Positions 40,042 to 48,424 of a stretch of DNA of 64,000 nucleotides are shown here, in pieces; the first letter of the stretch is position 1; every line of letters begins with the position of its first letter. Source of the stretch: Microbacterium aurum (GTDB lineage: Bacteria; Actinomycetota; Actinomycetes; Actinomycetales; Microbacteriaceae); assembly GCF_016907815.1 (NCBI RefSeq), contig NZ_JAFBCQ010000001.1, positions 620,001 to 684,000 of the forward strand, given 5' to 3'. The notes beneath the pieces are model-generated. The model was not told the origin of the DNA. It saw only the letters and a list, made by a program, of their open reading frames with translations, and ran no database searches. The translations under genes and the position numbers were made by a program.

Positions 40042-40854
40042 TCACACCATCAGGTCCGTCGTGCGGAGTGTGGTCAAGTCGAGGAGCACGAGGTTCCCGG
40101 GCCGTCCGTCGCAGTCGAGCGACTCGACTCGTAGTGAGGGCAGACCGTCTCGGGGGAATGTCGCGGAGTCCCGCACGTCTAGATGGGCGTGGAGATGAAG
40201 CAGCGGGGTGACCGCCTCGGTGACCCAGTGCACGTAAACCCGACCCGAGTCGGCGTATGAGAGCTCGGTATCCGACCACCCGCGTCGACCCTTGATCGCT
40301 GCAGACGCCTTCGGGGTGAGCGCATAGCCGGCGTCGTGGGTAAGTAGCACGTCAGCATGGCCACCGGCGGCGGCCGCCTTGACATCAGCAAGACTCGGGA
40401 GCTCCTCCCGCCACCAGGAGTACCCCTCGATGCGACGGAGGAAATCGACGCTCGGAGCCCCACCGAACGCCAGGAACGAACGGCCCCCAATGGTGAAACG
40501 GTACCCGCGGGGCAACGCCCAGACGTAATCGCTAAGCTGCACCGCCTCACCGGGATGCTCGGCAAACAGTCGGCTCAGCGTTCCCCAGTCATCGTGGTGG
40601 CCGGGCACCACGGCAATCGTTCGGATACCCGTGTGCCGACCGGACGCGGAATTGACGCACCAGTGGTCGATCTCCTTCAGAAGCCTTGTGCTCCGTCCGG
40701 GAAGGACGTTGACGTTGCCGAGATACAGGATCGATGAGGCTCCACTGCGCGCGGCCGATGCGATAGCACGCTCGATCCAGGGTAACCGTCCGTTCCATTT
40801 GCCCGCGACGACTATGCGGTCGGCGTCAAGTAAGTTGGGCAGGTTGGTATGCAC
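40042..40854 (-). CDS. Metallophosphoesterase-like protein with altered metal motifs
   Basis: A 270-aa protein from the GTG at 40854, with a TATAAAA stretch ending a few bases upstream (possible leaderless mRNA). The calcineurin-like fold order is preserved, but metal ligands are changed: the first motif DxHG appears as GKWNG, GD as GNVN, and GNHD as GHHDD. The later LLTHDAG and LHAHLD remain. Either metal binding is atypical or the protein is a pseudoenzyme. It heads an operon with the HAD-domain gene (2-bp gap). Confidence 0.65.
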   Translation of the reverse strand: MHTNLPNLLDADRIVVAGKWNGRLPWIERAIASAARSGASSILYLGNVNVLPGRSTRLLKEIDHWCVNSASGRHTGIRTIAVVPGHHDDWGTLSRLFAEHPGEAVQLSDYVWALPRGYRFTIGGRSFLAFGGAPSVDFLRRIEGYSWWREELPSLADVKAAAAGGHADVLLTHDAGYALTPKASAAIKGRRGWSDTELSYADSGRVYVHWVTEAVTPLLHLHAHLDVRDSATFPRDGLPSLRVESLDCDGRPGNLVLLDLTTLRTTDLMV

Positions 40855-41156
40855 TTTTATATTAGACCATTTACAACAGGCTTTCGGAGGTCACGCGTCG
40901 ACTACGCGGAACTTACTGTGCCTGCCGGACATACCGTGGTGTACCCGTGGGAGGTACCTGATGTTGACGTTGGGGGTGAGTCGTGGTGTCACGCATGTTG
41001 GATACACGCACGGCGCGAGGTCGCGGCGGGCGTGCGGCGACGAGCCCCACCGCATCGTGCATGCGGGCGGCGAGATTGGACATGTCCAACCACCGTCTTA
41101 GACTGGCGCTGTCGGTTCTTGAGGGTGAACTACTGGGACACAGGGGTGCGTCGCTG
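40855..41156. other. Divergent promoter region between phosphoesterase and ECF sigma genes
   Basis: About 300 bp without a supported gene. It holds AT-rich sequence for the minus-strand GTG gene and the palindrome at 41076-41089 for the plus-strand sigma gene. Confidence 0.45.
41076..41089. promoter_or_regulatory. Palindromic operator TTGGACATGTCCAA
   Basis: A perfect 14-bp palindrome 67 bp upstream of the ECF sigma start, matching 37925-37938 except for two symmetric changes (A to G and T to C). The core GACATGTC also occurs at 43626-43633, at the start of the WYL-like gene. Confidence 0.55.
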
Positions 41157-41747
41157 ATGATGGATGCTGACTCGTCGTCGACAGACGCCGAGTTGCTCTT
41201 TCGGCTCTCCCGGGGCGAGACCTCCGCGTATCGGGCGCTGTTCAAACGGCATGAGCGTGCCGCCTATCGCATCGCGCTGTCGATGGTGCGCTCGACTTGG
41301 GACGCGGAGGATGTTGCGGCGGCGGCATTTCTCGAGCTCTGGCGGAAGCGAGACACTGCTCGCCTCGTCGATGGTTCGGTCCTGCCGTGGCTGATTACGG
41401 TCGTCTCATACTGCGCCAAGAACAATCTGCGGAGCACTCTCCGGTATCGGCGACTTCTGGCGAAGGTTCCCCGCGAAGGGCAGCAACCTGACCACGCGGA
41501 TGAAGTTGCGCGAGTGATCGACGCGCTAGACATATCCGCCGCGGTGCAATCAGCGCTCAGCGAGTTGAACGCGCGGGACGCGAGCGTGCTGCTCTTGTGT
41601 GTCGTACAAGAGCTCAGCGTCCACGACGCGGCGATAGCGCTCGGCATCCCGGAAGGCACCGTGAAGTCGAGGCTCTCACGGGTAAAGGCGAAGCTCCGTG
41701 TGCGTTTGGGTGCGTTCGCTCCTCAGCCCGGGGAGGCCCAGGCATGA
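41157..41747 (+). CDS. ECF-type RNA polymerase sigma factor
   Basis: A 196-aa protein from ATG 41157 (a second ATG at 41160 is equivalent). Region 2 is at about 14-80 (YRALFKRHERAAYRIALSMV, DAEDVAAAAFLELWRK) and region 4 at about 130-185 (LNARDASVLLLCVVQELSVH, IALGIPEGTVKSRLSRVKAK). ECF sigma factors are usually controlled by a membrane anti-sigma factor, and the next gene, overlapping by 4 bp, encodes a one-pass membrane protein. Confidence 0.9.
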   Translation: MMDADSSSTDAELLFRLSRGETSAYRALFKRHERAAYRIALSMVRSTWDAEDVAAAAFLELWRKRDTARLVDGSVLPWLITVVSYCAKNNLRSTLRYRRLLAKVPREGQQPDHADEVARVIDALDISAAVQSALSELNARDASVLLLCVVQELSVHDAAIALGIPEGTVKSRLSRVKAKLRVRLGAFAPQPGEAQA

Positions 41748-42238
41748 ATGATCAGCGGCGGATGCCTCACGGCGACTACATCGAGGACATGCTTGTCGCA
41801 TACGCCTCGAACAATCTGTCGCGTCCTCGGTGGTGGCAGCGCGTGTGGGGACGTGTACTGATCGGTGGCGGCGCATTCGTGGTTCTCGGGAGTACCGCAG
41901 TTGCCGGTGTCATGCTTCTCGACTCGGCGCCTGTGACTGACACGGCCGTTGTGCAATGTCTGAGCAAAGCCAGCCGGAATCTCGACGGCTCGCTCCCCGG
42001 TGCTGCGGTCAGTATGGCGGCACCATCGGGTAGCGTGCCCATCGACGACGCCGTCGAGACGTGTCGCCAGATGTGGGCTTCGGGACGGTTCGAATCGGAT
42101 GATCCGCTCAACCCGAGTCCGACGCCGGGAGCGGTGCCCGAAGCGTTCACGACGTGCGTCACCGACGATGGCATCGCCGCCATCGTGCCGGGACGGGTCG
42201 AGTGCTCGGTGCTGAAACTGCACCCCTGGAACGACTGA
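41744..42238 (+). CDS. Single-pass membrane protein, possible anti-sigma partner
   Basis: A 164-aa protein with a short cytoplasmic N-terminus (about 1-38), one transmembrane helix (VLIGGGAFVVLGSTAVAGVM, about 38-57) and a roughly 105-residue outer part with four Cys (VQCLSK, ETCRQMW, TTCVTDD, VECSVL). The N-terminus lacks an obvious zinc anti-sigma motif. Position and topology suggest regulation of the ECF sigma factor. Confidence 0.6.
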   Translation: MNDQRRMPHGDYIEDMLVAYASNNLSRPRWWQRVWGRVLIGGGAFVVLGSTAVAGVMLLDSAPVTDTAVVQCLSKASRNLDGSLPGAAVSMAAPSGSVPIDDAVETCRQMWASGRFESDDPLNPSPTPGAVPEAFTTCVTDDGIAAIVPGRVECSVLKLHPWND

Positions 42239-42301
42239 CACAGGGAACCGCGCGCCTCTAGCCGGACAGTACGGGAAGACACCGACCTTGGAGGTTTTCC
42301 T

Positions 42302-42877
42302 ATGCGCCTTCGCGCCATCATCGCCGTCCTTCTGGCGACAACCATCTCACTTGCCGCGCCCCCTGCTTATGCGGAGGAGATCGTAGATCCCACTGACGCC
42401 TGCACGATTGGGGGCGTAGCCGTTCCCGAGGGTGAAGCGCCACCTGCGGACATCCCGGTCGTGATCTCGTGCTTCGACTCTCAGGCCGAGGCGGAGGCAT
42501 TCATCGAGGCGGGTGCGCCCGGAGACATCGAGCAGCTGATCGGCACATCTCAGGCGAGGTCCGCCAGTGCTGCGGCCGCGAGCACGGTGACAATCGGGAG
42601 CGTGTGGACTGGACTTGGACGTACGGGCTCCGTGCTGATTCATTGGGGAACAGGATCCGGCTGCTACGGCGTCACCTACGGATTCCCGACGCTCCCGTCG
42701 GGGTGGAACGACAACATTCGGTCCGCTGAGGGGTCCAGCAACTGTTGGGCGTCGCACTATCAAAACGCATCGTACGGCGGCCAGGTGCTGACGTGTGCTC
42801 CCTACTGCTCGACGCTGAGCTTTCTGAACGCGATGTCGTCGTCGATTGTGTACCGGCCGGTAGGTACCTTCGGGTGA
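42302..42877 (+). CDS. Secreted beta/gamma-crystallin-like protein (peptidase inhibitor I36-like)
   Basis: A 191-aa precursor with signal peptide ending at PPAYA (about residue 24). A propeptide-like acidic part (about 25-90) is followed by a C-terminal domain with six Cys. Its segments GWNDNIRSAEGSSNCWASHY and YGGQVLTCAPYC ... NAMSSSIVYRP recall the Greek-key repeats of I36 inhibitors and beta/gamma-crystallin proteins. It may inhibit proteases or act as a surface effector. It lies 63 bp after the sigma/partner pair, probably in its regulon. Confidence 0.65.
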   Translation: MRLRAIIAVLLATTISLAAPPAYAEEIVDPTDACTIGGVAVPEGEAPPADIPVVISCFDSQAEAEAFIEAGAPGDIEQLIGTSQARSASAAAASTVTIGSVWTGLGRTGSVLIHWGTGSGCYGVTYGFPTLPSGWNDNIRSAEGSSNCWASHYQNASYGGQVLTCAPYCSTLSFLNAMSSSIVYRPVGTFG

Positions 42878-43252
42878 TCGTGGACCGAGCACTGCGGCGT
42901 TGACTGCGCGAATGGGATCGCGGGATACACAATCGACTGTGGCCGACTCGAGCAACCTCCGCTGACAGTGGCGCGATGTGGCCGCGACTACCCCTTATGC
43001 CGGAGTTGGTCCAAGTTGCGGTGGGCGGCCAAAGCCGGTCGCCCACAAAATGCATCAACCGCGGCCAACCACCTGGAGCTGTGGAACCGCAATGATGTTC
43101 TCCCACGCCAGAGGGCCGGCCGGAATCTCGGGGCCGTTGCTTAGCGCTCATGTGCACCCGGGAACCCAGCGGGAGGGCACGTCGAATGCGCTCATGACAG
43201 TCAACGGGCCATGTCCATTCGCAACGACAGCGCGCCTGCGCCGTCACAATCG
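42878..43252. other. Gap without supported gene
   Basis: About 375 bp between convergent genes. No protein-like frame, repeat or strong hairpin recognised. Confidence 0.4.
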
Positions 43253-43630
43253 CTAGTTGAACTCGCCCCACGATTCCCGCTGTACCGCCCACTTCGTGGG
43301 CCATGTCACGAAAGAGCTCGGATCAAAGCTCGTGTCGAGAACCTCGACACTCTCAATCTGTGACGCGGGGAGCGAAAGAACGTGGTTCGCTGCGCTGTCG
43401 CTCTCGAAATCCCAGAAATGATAGCGCGGCGTCTTGTCGTGCGCTCGGGAGCTGGCGGCGTAGTCCATTGGCGCGCAGCGCCGCACGAGCCTCGCGCCAC
43501 CGTCTTCTTTCGAACGAAAGGTCACTGTGACCTCAGACAGATCCCTGATCGCTCGGACGATATCGGCATGATTCTCTAGTTCCATGATTCCCAGTTGTCC
43601 CCGTTGGGCACCTTGCCCTTGCTGAGACAT
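43253..43630 (-). CDS. Small WYL-like domain protein
   Basis: Up to 125 aa from ATG 43630, or 110 aa from ATG 43585. The alternative is attractive because the GACATGTC palindrome core (43626-43633) overlaps the first start. The sequence (VTVTFRSKEDGGARLVRRCAP, then HFWDFESDSAANHVLSLPAS, and VEVLDTSFDP) follows the strand pattern of a WYL ligand-binding domain without its HTH. Such domains sense nucleic acid ligands or nucleotides in defence regulators. Call is tentative. Confidence 0.5.
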   Translation of the reverse strand: MSQQGQGAQRGQLGIMELENHADIVRAIRDLSEVTVTFRSKEDGGARLVRRCAPMDYAASSRAHDKTPRYHFWDFESDSAANHVLSLPASQIESVEVLDTSFDPSSFVTWPTKWAVQRESWGEFN

Positions 43631-44080
43631 GTCCGTCTCGCCGGAGAGGTTCCATGGCGTGCGACTCGCGCGTGTCGATGGAGAGTTGGCTGACGACGCG
43701 CGCTACTTCGCCTTGTATCCGTGCGCGAACGTCGGCAGTGACGTAAAAGCTCGGCTGTCAGGTCGTGCACTGGCAGGTTCTTCGCTTTGGGCGGGCTCGT
43801 CGATGGACCCTATCCGACCTCTGCCCGGGATTCGGCTATCCGGGGCTCGTGCACTGTGGCCCGGCTGTACCCATCGGCGGAGCGAACTGATTGAGGTTCC
43901 CATCCCGTCGGCGATCCGCCCGGCGACATAGAGTGTTCGAGGCCGCGTCGGGGGCGACGAGTCTGTGGGGGCCTACGGAGATCGCGAACAAGCGTCGGAG
44001 ATCATCTGAGGATCGCATTGGCGGGGGCATGTCGGCGGGCGTTGCAGCCTTGGGCGTTGAGCTCGCGAATTGATGCGAGG
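43631..44080. other. Gap without supported gene
   Basis: About 450 bp. Short Arg-rich frames on both strands look like chance ORFs; no RNA gene or repeat array noticed. Confidence 0.4.
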
Positions 44081-45142
44081 CTAATTGCGGTTGCGAATCA
44101 TCGCTGTCGTGTTTCCGCTCGCAGCTAGAACGCACGCGGCAATCGCGATGACATAAGCTGCGCTACTGCTCAGGGCGATCTGCATCAGACCGAGTTGGTT
44201 TGCAAGTCGTTCCGATACGCCGACGAGCCTCATCGCGACGGCGCAGATCTCCGCCCCCAGGATCGTTGCGATGAAGATCGATGCGCACGTTGCGACAACG
44301 CCGATCAAGGCCGTCTCAGACTTGGAGGCTCCTAGCAACCGGTAGAGTGCGAGCTCGTGCCGGCGGGTGAAGGTCAATGTGAACGCAATTGCGGCGCCAA
44401 TGAGAGCGCCACCAGTCCAAGCGAACTGCGTCGGTCTCGCGAGCCAAGATGCGCGGGTCGCATCGTAAGTCGCGGTGGACGCCTGAGAGCGAACCCTCAG
44501 ATCGCGAGTCTCGCTGAAGGTCGCCGCGATCACTTCTCGTACTCGCTCAACGCTTCCGGGTGTCGCTTCGACCCAGCATTCGCGCACGCGCGTGGGCGTC
44601 GATTCGAAGGTGTAGAGCCACCTGGCGCGATCCTGGCTCCTCGGCGTCCCTTCATCGGGCAACTGGAGCACAAGAGTTGACCCACCGGTTGTCTTGACTT
44701 CGGAGCCGTCTACAAGGCCCACCTCGTCCGCTACGGCCTCTCCGGCGATCCCGGTCACGTTCTGCCTGACTTGAAGGGAAGGGTAAAGGATTCCGATCAG
44801 ACCGGGCGTAACCACTGCGTGCTGAAACGGAACAGACGGGTAGCCGAGCACCCCGACAGTTTCCACGCGCGCGACGGTCCCGACTGCCGTGACACCGGCG
44901 CTGCTGCCGAGGCGGAGACAGCGTGCTCCGTCGATGTCTCCTTCGTTGCGATCTACGATGACGACCGTAGATCCCTTGGCCTTCTCGGCCTCCATCGTGG
45001 CCAGCGACCTTCCGGTGATCACCGCCTCTGCTGCTCCTACGCCTGCAAGCGCAACACCAAGAATCAGGGTCGCCGAGATGAATTGGACCGGGCGGGCGCC
45101 GATGCCGCGAAGTCCCTCACGGAGGATCGCCAGCGGCCTCAT
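44081..45142 (-). CDS. ABC transporter permease (FtsX/MacB-like)
   Basis: A 353-aa membrane protein from ATG 45142. One N-terminal helix (VQFISATLILGVALAGVGAA), a long extracytoplasmic domain (about 45-225) and three C-terminal helices (TGGALIGAAIAFTLTF, ALIGVVATCASIFIATIL, AAYVIAIAACVLAA) give the MacB/FtsX topology. The cytoplasmic RRHELALYRLLGASKSE loop is the usual coupling motif. It overlaps the ATPase gene by 4 bp. With the adaptor gene upstream it should form a MacAB-like machine that acts on substrates outside the membrane. Confidence 0.85.
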   Translation of the reverse strand: MRPLAILREGLRGIGARPVQFISATLILGVALAGVGAAEAVITGRSLATMEAEKAKGSTVVIVDRNEGDIDGARCLRLGSSAGVTAVGTVARVETVGVLGYPSVPFQHAVVTPGLIGILYPSLQVRQNVTGIAGEAVADEVGLVDGSEVKTTGGSTLVLQLPDEGTPRSQDRARWLYTFESTPTRVRECWVEATPGSVERVREVIAATFSETRDLRVRSQASTATYDATRASWLARPTQFAWTGGALIGAAIAFTLTFTRRHELALYRLLGASKSETALIGVVATCASIFIATILGAEICAVAMRLVGVSERLANQLGLMQIALSSSAAYVIAIAACVLAASGNTTAMIRNRN

Positions 45143-45786
45143 CGGAGCCTCAACGTCGCGTCGCATTGCCCCATGACTCGCTCGTCGTGGGTCGCGACGA
45201 TAACGATACGTCCGTCGGTCGCCAACTCTCGAAGGGCCGAGGCAACAAGTTCCGTGTTTGACGCGTCGAGCTGACCGGTGGGTTCGTCCGCCAGGATCAA
45301 CTCTGCTGAGGAGGTGAGGCAACGTGCGACCGTGACACGCTGCACCTCACCGCCAGAGAGTTCGTTCACGCGAGACTTCGCGCGTTCGGCGAGGCCTACG
45401 CGCTGTAGTGAACGCCTCGCACGTGCATACGCCTGCCGTGTCGTGGTGCCTTCAGTAAGTTGGGCGACGGCGACGTTGTCAAGGACACTTCTCCCACTCA
45501 GCACGATATTGGACTGCAGAATCCACGACACGCGCGCCCAGCGGGATCCCGGAGGTGCACTTTGGCCGTGCGCCACGGCGACCTGACCGGCGTCGTCGGT
45601 GAAGGTGATCGTGCCGGCGGTGGGCGCGTACGTCAAGCCAATGAGGTCAAGCAGAGTCGATTTCCCCGAGCCCGACGGCCCTGCCAACGCAGTCATGGTG
45701 CCACTTGCGCACTCGAAGGACAAATCTCGGTAGAGCCATTCTGATGATGGATACCGGAATGCGATTCCATGAGCGCTCAGGAGCAT
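45139..45786 (-). CDS. ABC transporter ATP-binding protein (MacB/LolD-type)
   Basis: A 215-aa ABC ATPase from ATG 45786. Walker A GPSGSGKSTLLDLIG (about 38-52), Q-loop WILQSN, signature LSGGEVQRVTVARCL (about 139-153), Walker B LILADEPTGQLD and the switch His in VIVATHDERV. It belongs to the short MacB/LolD class that pairs with FtsX-like permeases. It overlaps the adaptor gene by 10 bp. Confidence 0.92.
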   Translation of the reverse strand: MLLSAHGIAFRYPSSEWLYRDLSFECASGTMTALAGPSGSGKSTLLDLIGLTYAPTAGTITFTDDAGQVAVAHGQSAPPGSRWARVSWILQSNIVLSGRSVLDNVAVAQLTEGTTTRQAYARARRSLQRVGLAERAKSRVNELSGGEVQRVTVARCLTSSAELILADEPTGQLDASNTELVASALRELATDGRIVIVATHDERVMGQCDATLRLR

Positions 45787-46877
45787 TCGATGTCGTCCAT
45801 CGCCAACCGGGGATTTGCTACCACCTCTGCATCTTGTGGGAGATCGCCGGTAACGCGAATCGTGCCGACGGACCCACCAAGTGCTTCTACTGGCACGGGG
45901 CTGTAATGCGCACCCGCGTCGCGAACAGCAAGCACGACGCAGAGATTGCCACGCGCGTCGGTCACCACCGCGGAGGAAGGCACTGCCCAACCCTCTACCG
46001 CGTCGTGTCTGCGAATCGCCGCGCTGACGGTCTCGGGCTTGGTGGCAACGAGCGCCTTACTGAGTGCGTCGAGTCCCTCGCCGCCAAGAGGGGTTCCTGC
46101 GAAAGCCGTTGTCGTATCGGCCGCGACTAGGTCCCATGCCTCCTGTGGGCTGGGCGTGGGAAGCACGCCCCCAGCCTTCGCGACCACCCTGGCAGTAACC
46201 AATTGGGGATTACCGGTGACCACAGGCTCGCCAGCGCCGGGAGCTGGCAGTCCAGCCGCGATGTCTACCGTGGCGGGAGTGAAGTCATCTTCAGGCATCC
46301 ACACCACCCATGCGTTGTCGAACGCTTCAAGCGTCGCCGCGCTGGGAGCGCCGAGGTCACGAGCGAGGTCCCGTACACCGGTCGTCGTGGACCAGGACCA
46401 CTCGTCTCCAGGCCCGTGGCGGTAGCCCAGGCTGGCAAGAAGTCTGTTGACGGCGGCAACTTCGGCGGGCTGAGACTCCCGTGACACGACGCTGTACAAC
46501 GGCGTCGTGGTGTGAGCGGCTATCCTCCAGATGCCGTCGATCTGCACAACGCGAGTTCCATTGACGATCTGCTCACCAACGCGCGCTCCGACAGCAGTGA
46601 CGAGGCCCGACCAGTTGGGGGATGACAACACCGCAGGCTGCGCCCAGGTGAGATTCAGGTCGACGTCTACCGCATCGTTGTACGGCTCCTTCGTTGCCGC
46701 TAGTGTCACCACACTCTCGTCTTCCGCGGCGGCGACACCCATTGCGTTTGAGGCTGTCAACACTCCGCACAGCGCGACGAGAGGCGCCACAAATGCGCAC
46801 GCCAGCACCATCCATGCGCCGACTCCCTTAAGCCCCCGGCGACCCCTGCGACCACCGACCTCGCTTGCCTCGGTCAT
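45777..46877 (-). CDS. Membrane-anchored periplasmic adaptor with peptidoglycan-binding-like domain
   Basis: A 366-aa protein from ATG 46877. It has an Arg-rich N-terminus, one helix (VLACAFVAPLVALCGVLTA, about 24-43) and an extracytoplasmic part. Residues about 65-140 resemble a membrane-fusion adaptor barrel (VGEQIVNGTRVVQIDGIW), with a PG_binding_1-like insert (NRLLASLGYRHGPGDEWSW ... GVRDLARDLGA). Such adaptors are encoded beside MacB-like transporters in Gram-positive bacteriocin loci. Overlaps on both sides show one operon. Confidence 0.75.
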   Translation of the reverse strand: MTEASEVGGRRGRRGLKGVGAWMVLACAFVAPLVALCGVLTASNAMGVAAAEDESVVTLAATKEPYNDAVDVDLNLTWAQPAVLSSPNWSGLVTAVGARVGEQIVNGTRVVQIDGIWRIAAHTTTPLYSVVSRESQPAEVAAVNRLLASLGYRHGPGDEWSWSTTTGVRDLARDLGAPSAATLEAFDNAWVVWMPEDDFTPATVDIAAGLPAPGAGEPVVTGNPQLVTARVVAKAGGVLPTPSPQEAWDLVAADTTTAFAGTPLGGEGLDALSKALVATKPETVSAAIRRHDAVEGWAVPSSAVVTDARGNLCVVLAVRDAGAHYSPVPVEALGGSVGTIRVTGDLPQDAEVVANPRLAMDDIECS

Positions 46878-47488
46878 TCGTGCGAGTGTCCAGTGCCGTT
46901 GCTGTCGGGTGCGATGAAGAAGAATCCCGGGTACGCGTCGATGCACGGGCGTGCGAGATCGGGATAGGTCTCGTTGGAGTAGAGGATCTCCGTGATCTTC
47001 TCGAGATCGGCGTCAGATGGGACCGCGATCCCGGTGTCCGTCAAACACTGAACCACCTTGGGCTGTAGCTCTTTTCTTTCTTCGGCAGTCAGCAGCTGCT
47101 GATAGGCCCAAACATGAGCCACATCGTCGAAGTACTCGCCCAGGCAGGCGCCCGCCTTCTCGTCGATTGCTTTCAGGTCGCTCTCATCGCTCGCGGTCAC
47201 CTCGTAGTCGAATGTCTTCTCCGCGTTGCCCGTCTCGTACAGCTCGCCGGCTACGGCACCTGCCGTGATTACACAGTCCCGCTCGGCGAGCAGCGCCATC
47301 TCATACTCGGAGGCCGTGACTTTGCCGTCTTCCAGGATCTGGGCTTGGAACTGGGTCGTGGTATCGAGGATTGACTCCAGATTCAGCGGTGGGATCTCCT
47401 CCTCGGGGGCCGTGCACGCGGTAAGCGCTGTGGCGAGGGCCAGCAGGAGGACAGCGGTGGTCGCCGTGGTTGCCGGTGTCGATTTCAT
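46874..47488 (-). CDS. Lipoprotein of the ABC/adaptor operon
   Basis: A 204-aa precursor from ATG 47488. Lipobox LTAC at about residue 25 (VLLLALATALTACTAPEEE). The mature part is acidic with four further Cys (RDCVITAG, GACLGEYF, VQCLTDTG, RPCIDAYP), probably two disulfides, and ends in a His-containing tail. It overlaps the adaptor gene by 4 bp. It may be the immunity or substrate-binding part of the cluster; no family recognised. Confidence 0.7.
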   Translation of the reverse strand: MKSTPATTATTAVLLLALATALTACTAPEEEIPPLNLESILDTTTQFQAQILEDGKVTASEYEMALLAERDCVITAGAVAGELYETGNAEKTFDYEVTASDESDLKAIDEKAGACLGEYFDDVAHVWAYQQLLTAEERKELQPKVVQCLTDTGIAVPSDADLEKITEILYSNETYPDLARPCIDAYPGFFFIAPDSNGTGHSHE

Positions 47489-47558
47489 AGGTGCTCCGTT
47501 GCGCTTGAGGTCGCGCGGGAGGTCGACCGCAGCGGTCGACCTCCCGCGCGAAGGTGAG

Positions 47559-47996
47559 TTAGGCCAGGATCTGCACCGACGGGACGCCGGGCGCCCAGCC
47601 GCCGTCGTGGTAGGACTGCCCGTACATGTTGGTCGCGTTCTTGAACGTCTTCCCGATGGTCTTGTCGTTGTAGTACGGTGCGGGCGTGCAGCCGGCGGTG
47701 TACCCGAACGTCGCGCTGTACGAACCGTTGATGCTGAGCGTTCCCCAGGCCTTGGACTGGAAGCCGCAGTAGTTCGTGAACACGCCATCCCCGTGCGACA
47801 CGCGCACGGAGTCGACCCGCCACCCCGATCCGTAGACGCCCAGCCCGGTAGTCCCACCGGCACCGTGGGACCATGCGATGCCAGTACCGCTCGCCTGAGC
47901 TGCGGTTGGCGCTGCGAGCGCGATGCCTGCAGCGAGCGCGAGTACCACTCCCGCGGTGCGAAGCCTCCGGGACCTGCTCTTGTTGACACGTGACAT
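47559..47996 (-). CDS. Small secreted protein, bacteriocin-like candidate
   Basis: A 145-aa precursor from ATG 47996 (GAGGAG upstream). Twin-Arg-like basic start (SRSRRLRT), then a signal peptide ending at AAQAS (about 36). The mature 110 residues are Gly/Tyr/Trp-rich with two Cys (TNYCGFQSK, TAGCTPAPY). Size, composition and the adjacent ABC-adaptor operon recall lactococcin-972-type systems, though I see no conserved family signature. It lies 70 bp upstream of the lipoprotein gene, same strand. Confidence 0.6.
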   Translation of the reverse strand: MSRVNKSRSRRLRTAGVVLALAAGIALAAPTAAQASGTGIAWSHGAGGTTGLGVYGSGWRVDSVRVSHGDGVFTNYCGFQSKAWGTLSINGSYSATFGYTAGCTPAPYYNDKTIGKTFKNATNMYGQSYHDGGWAPGVPSVQILA

Positions 47997-48088
47997 TCTT
48001 GATCTCCTCATTGAGTTCCACCATCGAACTGACGGCGAGGTGATTGGTTCACCTGATCCGAAATGTCCAGCTGAAGCAGATGGTTCCC

Positions 48089-48424
48089 TCAGGGCAAAAG
48101 CGCGAAGACTGACGGCATCACGACTATCGCCAGCATGAGGGCAAGGATCGCCACGACCGTCCACGCGACGATGAGGATCGCTCGCCTCTTGCGGCGAGCA
48201 GCAGGTGCCCGTTGGTCGAACTGATCCGCCACTGCCTCTACGCTCCCGAACTCTTCGAGCGCGGCCGCAACTTGCGTTGGTGTCGCATCGGCTGGGATGG
48301 TCTCGTTGAGGTGCGTGAGGACTTCGTCGCGCAACTGTCGGCGTTGCGGCCGGGACAGCCCAGCAGTCGCACGCATGAGGTCTTTGAGGTACCGCCCCAC
48401 AAGCTGGTCCCGCGTTTTACTCAT
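48089..48424 (-). CDS. HAAS-domain-like membrane protein co-encoded with PadR
   Basis: A 111-aa protein: helical N-terminal domain (about 1-75; YLKDLMRATAGLSRPQRRQL, ALEEFGSVEAVADQF) resembling the HAAS/DUF1700 signalling domain, then one transmembrane helix (ILIVAWTVVAILALMLAIVV) at the C-terminus. Such proteins are regularly encoded directly after PadR regulators. The start overlaps the PadR stop (ATGA). Confidence 0.75.
   Translation of the reverse strand: MSKTRDQLVGRYLKDLMRATAGLSRPQRRQLRDEVLTHLNETIPADATPTQVAAALEEFGSVEAVADQFDQRAPAARRKRRAILIVAWTVVAILALMLAIVVMPSVFALLP

Noticed and set aside
43836..44135. Minus-strand 99-codon frame after the ABC permease gene
   Set aside because: Ser/Arg/Pro-rich, overlaps the permease end in another frame, no start signal.
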